A DNA stretch of 6,072 bases from Bacteroidales bacterium. Its GTDB lineage: Bacteria; Bacteroidota; Bacteroidia; Bacteroidales; Bacteroidaceae. Location of the stretch: assembly GCA_004555055.1 (NCBI GenBank), contig SFJN01000157.1, forward strand, positions 1 to 6,072, given 5' to 3'. Both the position numbers and the translations under genes were made by a program. Below the pieces are notes generated by a model. That model was not told the origin of the DNA and did not search any database. It saw only the letters and a program-made list of their open reading frames with translations. This document shows, piece by piece, positions 5,981 to 6,072 of the stretch (within the stretch, counting starts at the first letter, position 1; each line of letters begins with the position of its first letter).

Positions 5981-6072
5981 TTAGGCTCTCACTTGACTAG
6001 TCCATGATTGGCTGCGGTTCGGCATAGTCAAAACAAGTTTTGCTCTGCTCTCACCTTGCACAATCATTGTAT
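5981..6072 (-). other. Right-edge block: direct repeats, short hairpin and open minus-strand end
   Basis: On the minus strand a frame is open from the right edge to a TAA at 5983-5981. It reads about 30 residues including VQGESRAKLVLTMPNRSQS. It might be the end of a gene entering from the right. On the plus strand GCTCTCACTTG (5985-5995) recurs as GCTCTCACCTTG (6047-6058) with 62-bp spacing. Between them are GACTAGTC (5995-6002) and CAAAAC-AA-GTTTTG (6029-6042). The protein reading is unfamiliar as a domain, and a dispersed non-coding repeat is at least as likely. Confidence 0.25.

Larger units (their letters stand above)
5640..6072. other. Intergenic region after asnB, no supported gene
   Basis: These 433 bases carry no frame with recognisable protein character. 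A plus frame running through to 5793 overlaps asnB out of frame and is a shadow. No clear intrinsic terminator for asnB is visible. The content is mostly short repeats, listed separately: a 21-bp-spaced pair, a CCTACACC cluster and a right-edge block. Confidence 0.6.

Noticed and set aside
6000..6060. tRNA-like sequence around GGTTCGGC
   Set aside because: Only a T-loop-like string is present; no acceptor, D or anticodon stems can be assembled.

Overview
The window looks like chromosomal DNA from a member of the Bacteroidales, in the Prevotella/Bacteroides range. Genes have moderate to high GC and are separated by very AT-rich spacers. No Shine-Dalgarno sequence precedes any start. Several spacer sites match the Bacteroidetes -7 promoter box TAnnTTTG. 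The AsnB and GH108-type proteins resemble Bacteroidetes homologues as I remember them. The genus cannot be fixed from this sequence alone.

Layout. On the minus strand, two genes read leftwards. The first (3258 to 2689) encodes a 189-residue GH108-family N-acetylmuramidase with a C-terminal peptidoglycan-binding-3-type region. After a 113-base gap holding a perfect 9-bp hairpin, the second (2575 to the left edge) encodes a very large protein: 858 residues are visible and there is no stop before the edge. It combines an N-terminal DUF4332-like helix-hairpin-helix region, a beta-sandwich (transthyretin/carboxypeptidase-regulatory-like) segment, a conserved-looking 'PDGFALGDLLYSL' block, a Gly/Ser-rich stretch and an 'NHNHMH...YWEV' block. 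I do not recognise a named function. The pair is probably one transcriptional unit and is the least conventional part of the window.

A 680-base AT-rich divergent spacer (3259-3938) separates this pair from asnB on the plus strand (3939-5639), a complete glutamine-hydrolysing asparagine synthetase with all expected catalytic motifs. The leaders of both divergent genes contain a roughly 21-22 bp tandem duplication next to the start codon. The spacer also holds palindromes and candidate -7 boxes, but no convincing gene.

From 5640 to 6072 there is no supported gene. This stretch holds a 21-bp-spaced repeat pair, a cluster of CCTACACC repeats with an inverted copy, and a right-edge block with a 62-bp-spaced direct repeat and a short open minus-strand frame that may be a gene end or a dispersed repeat.

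Functionally, asnB is central nitrogen metabolism and looks unrelated to the minus-strand pair. The pair links a peptidoglycan-cleaving enzyme without a signal peptide to a large multidomain protein. This would suit a phage-tail-like, injection or envelope-associated apparatus, but that is inference from architecture and proximity only.
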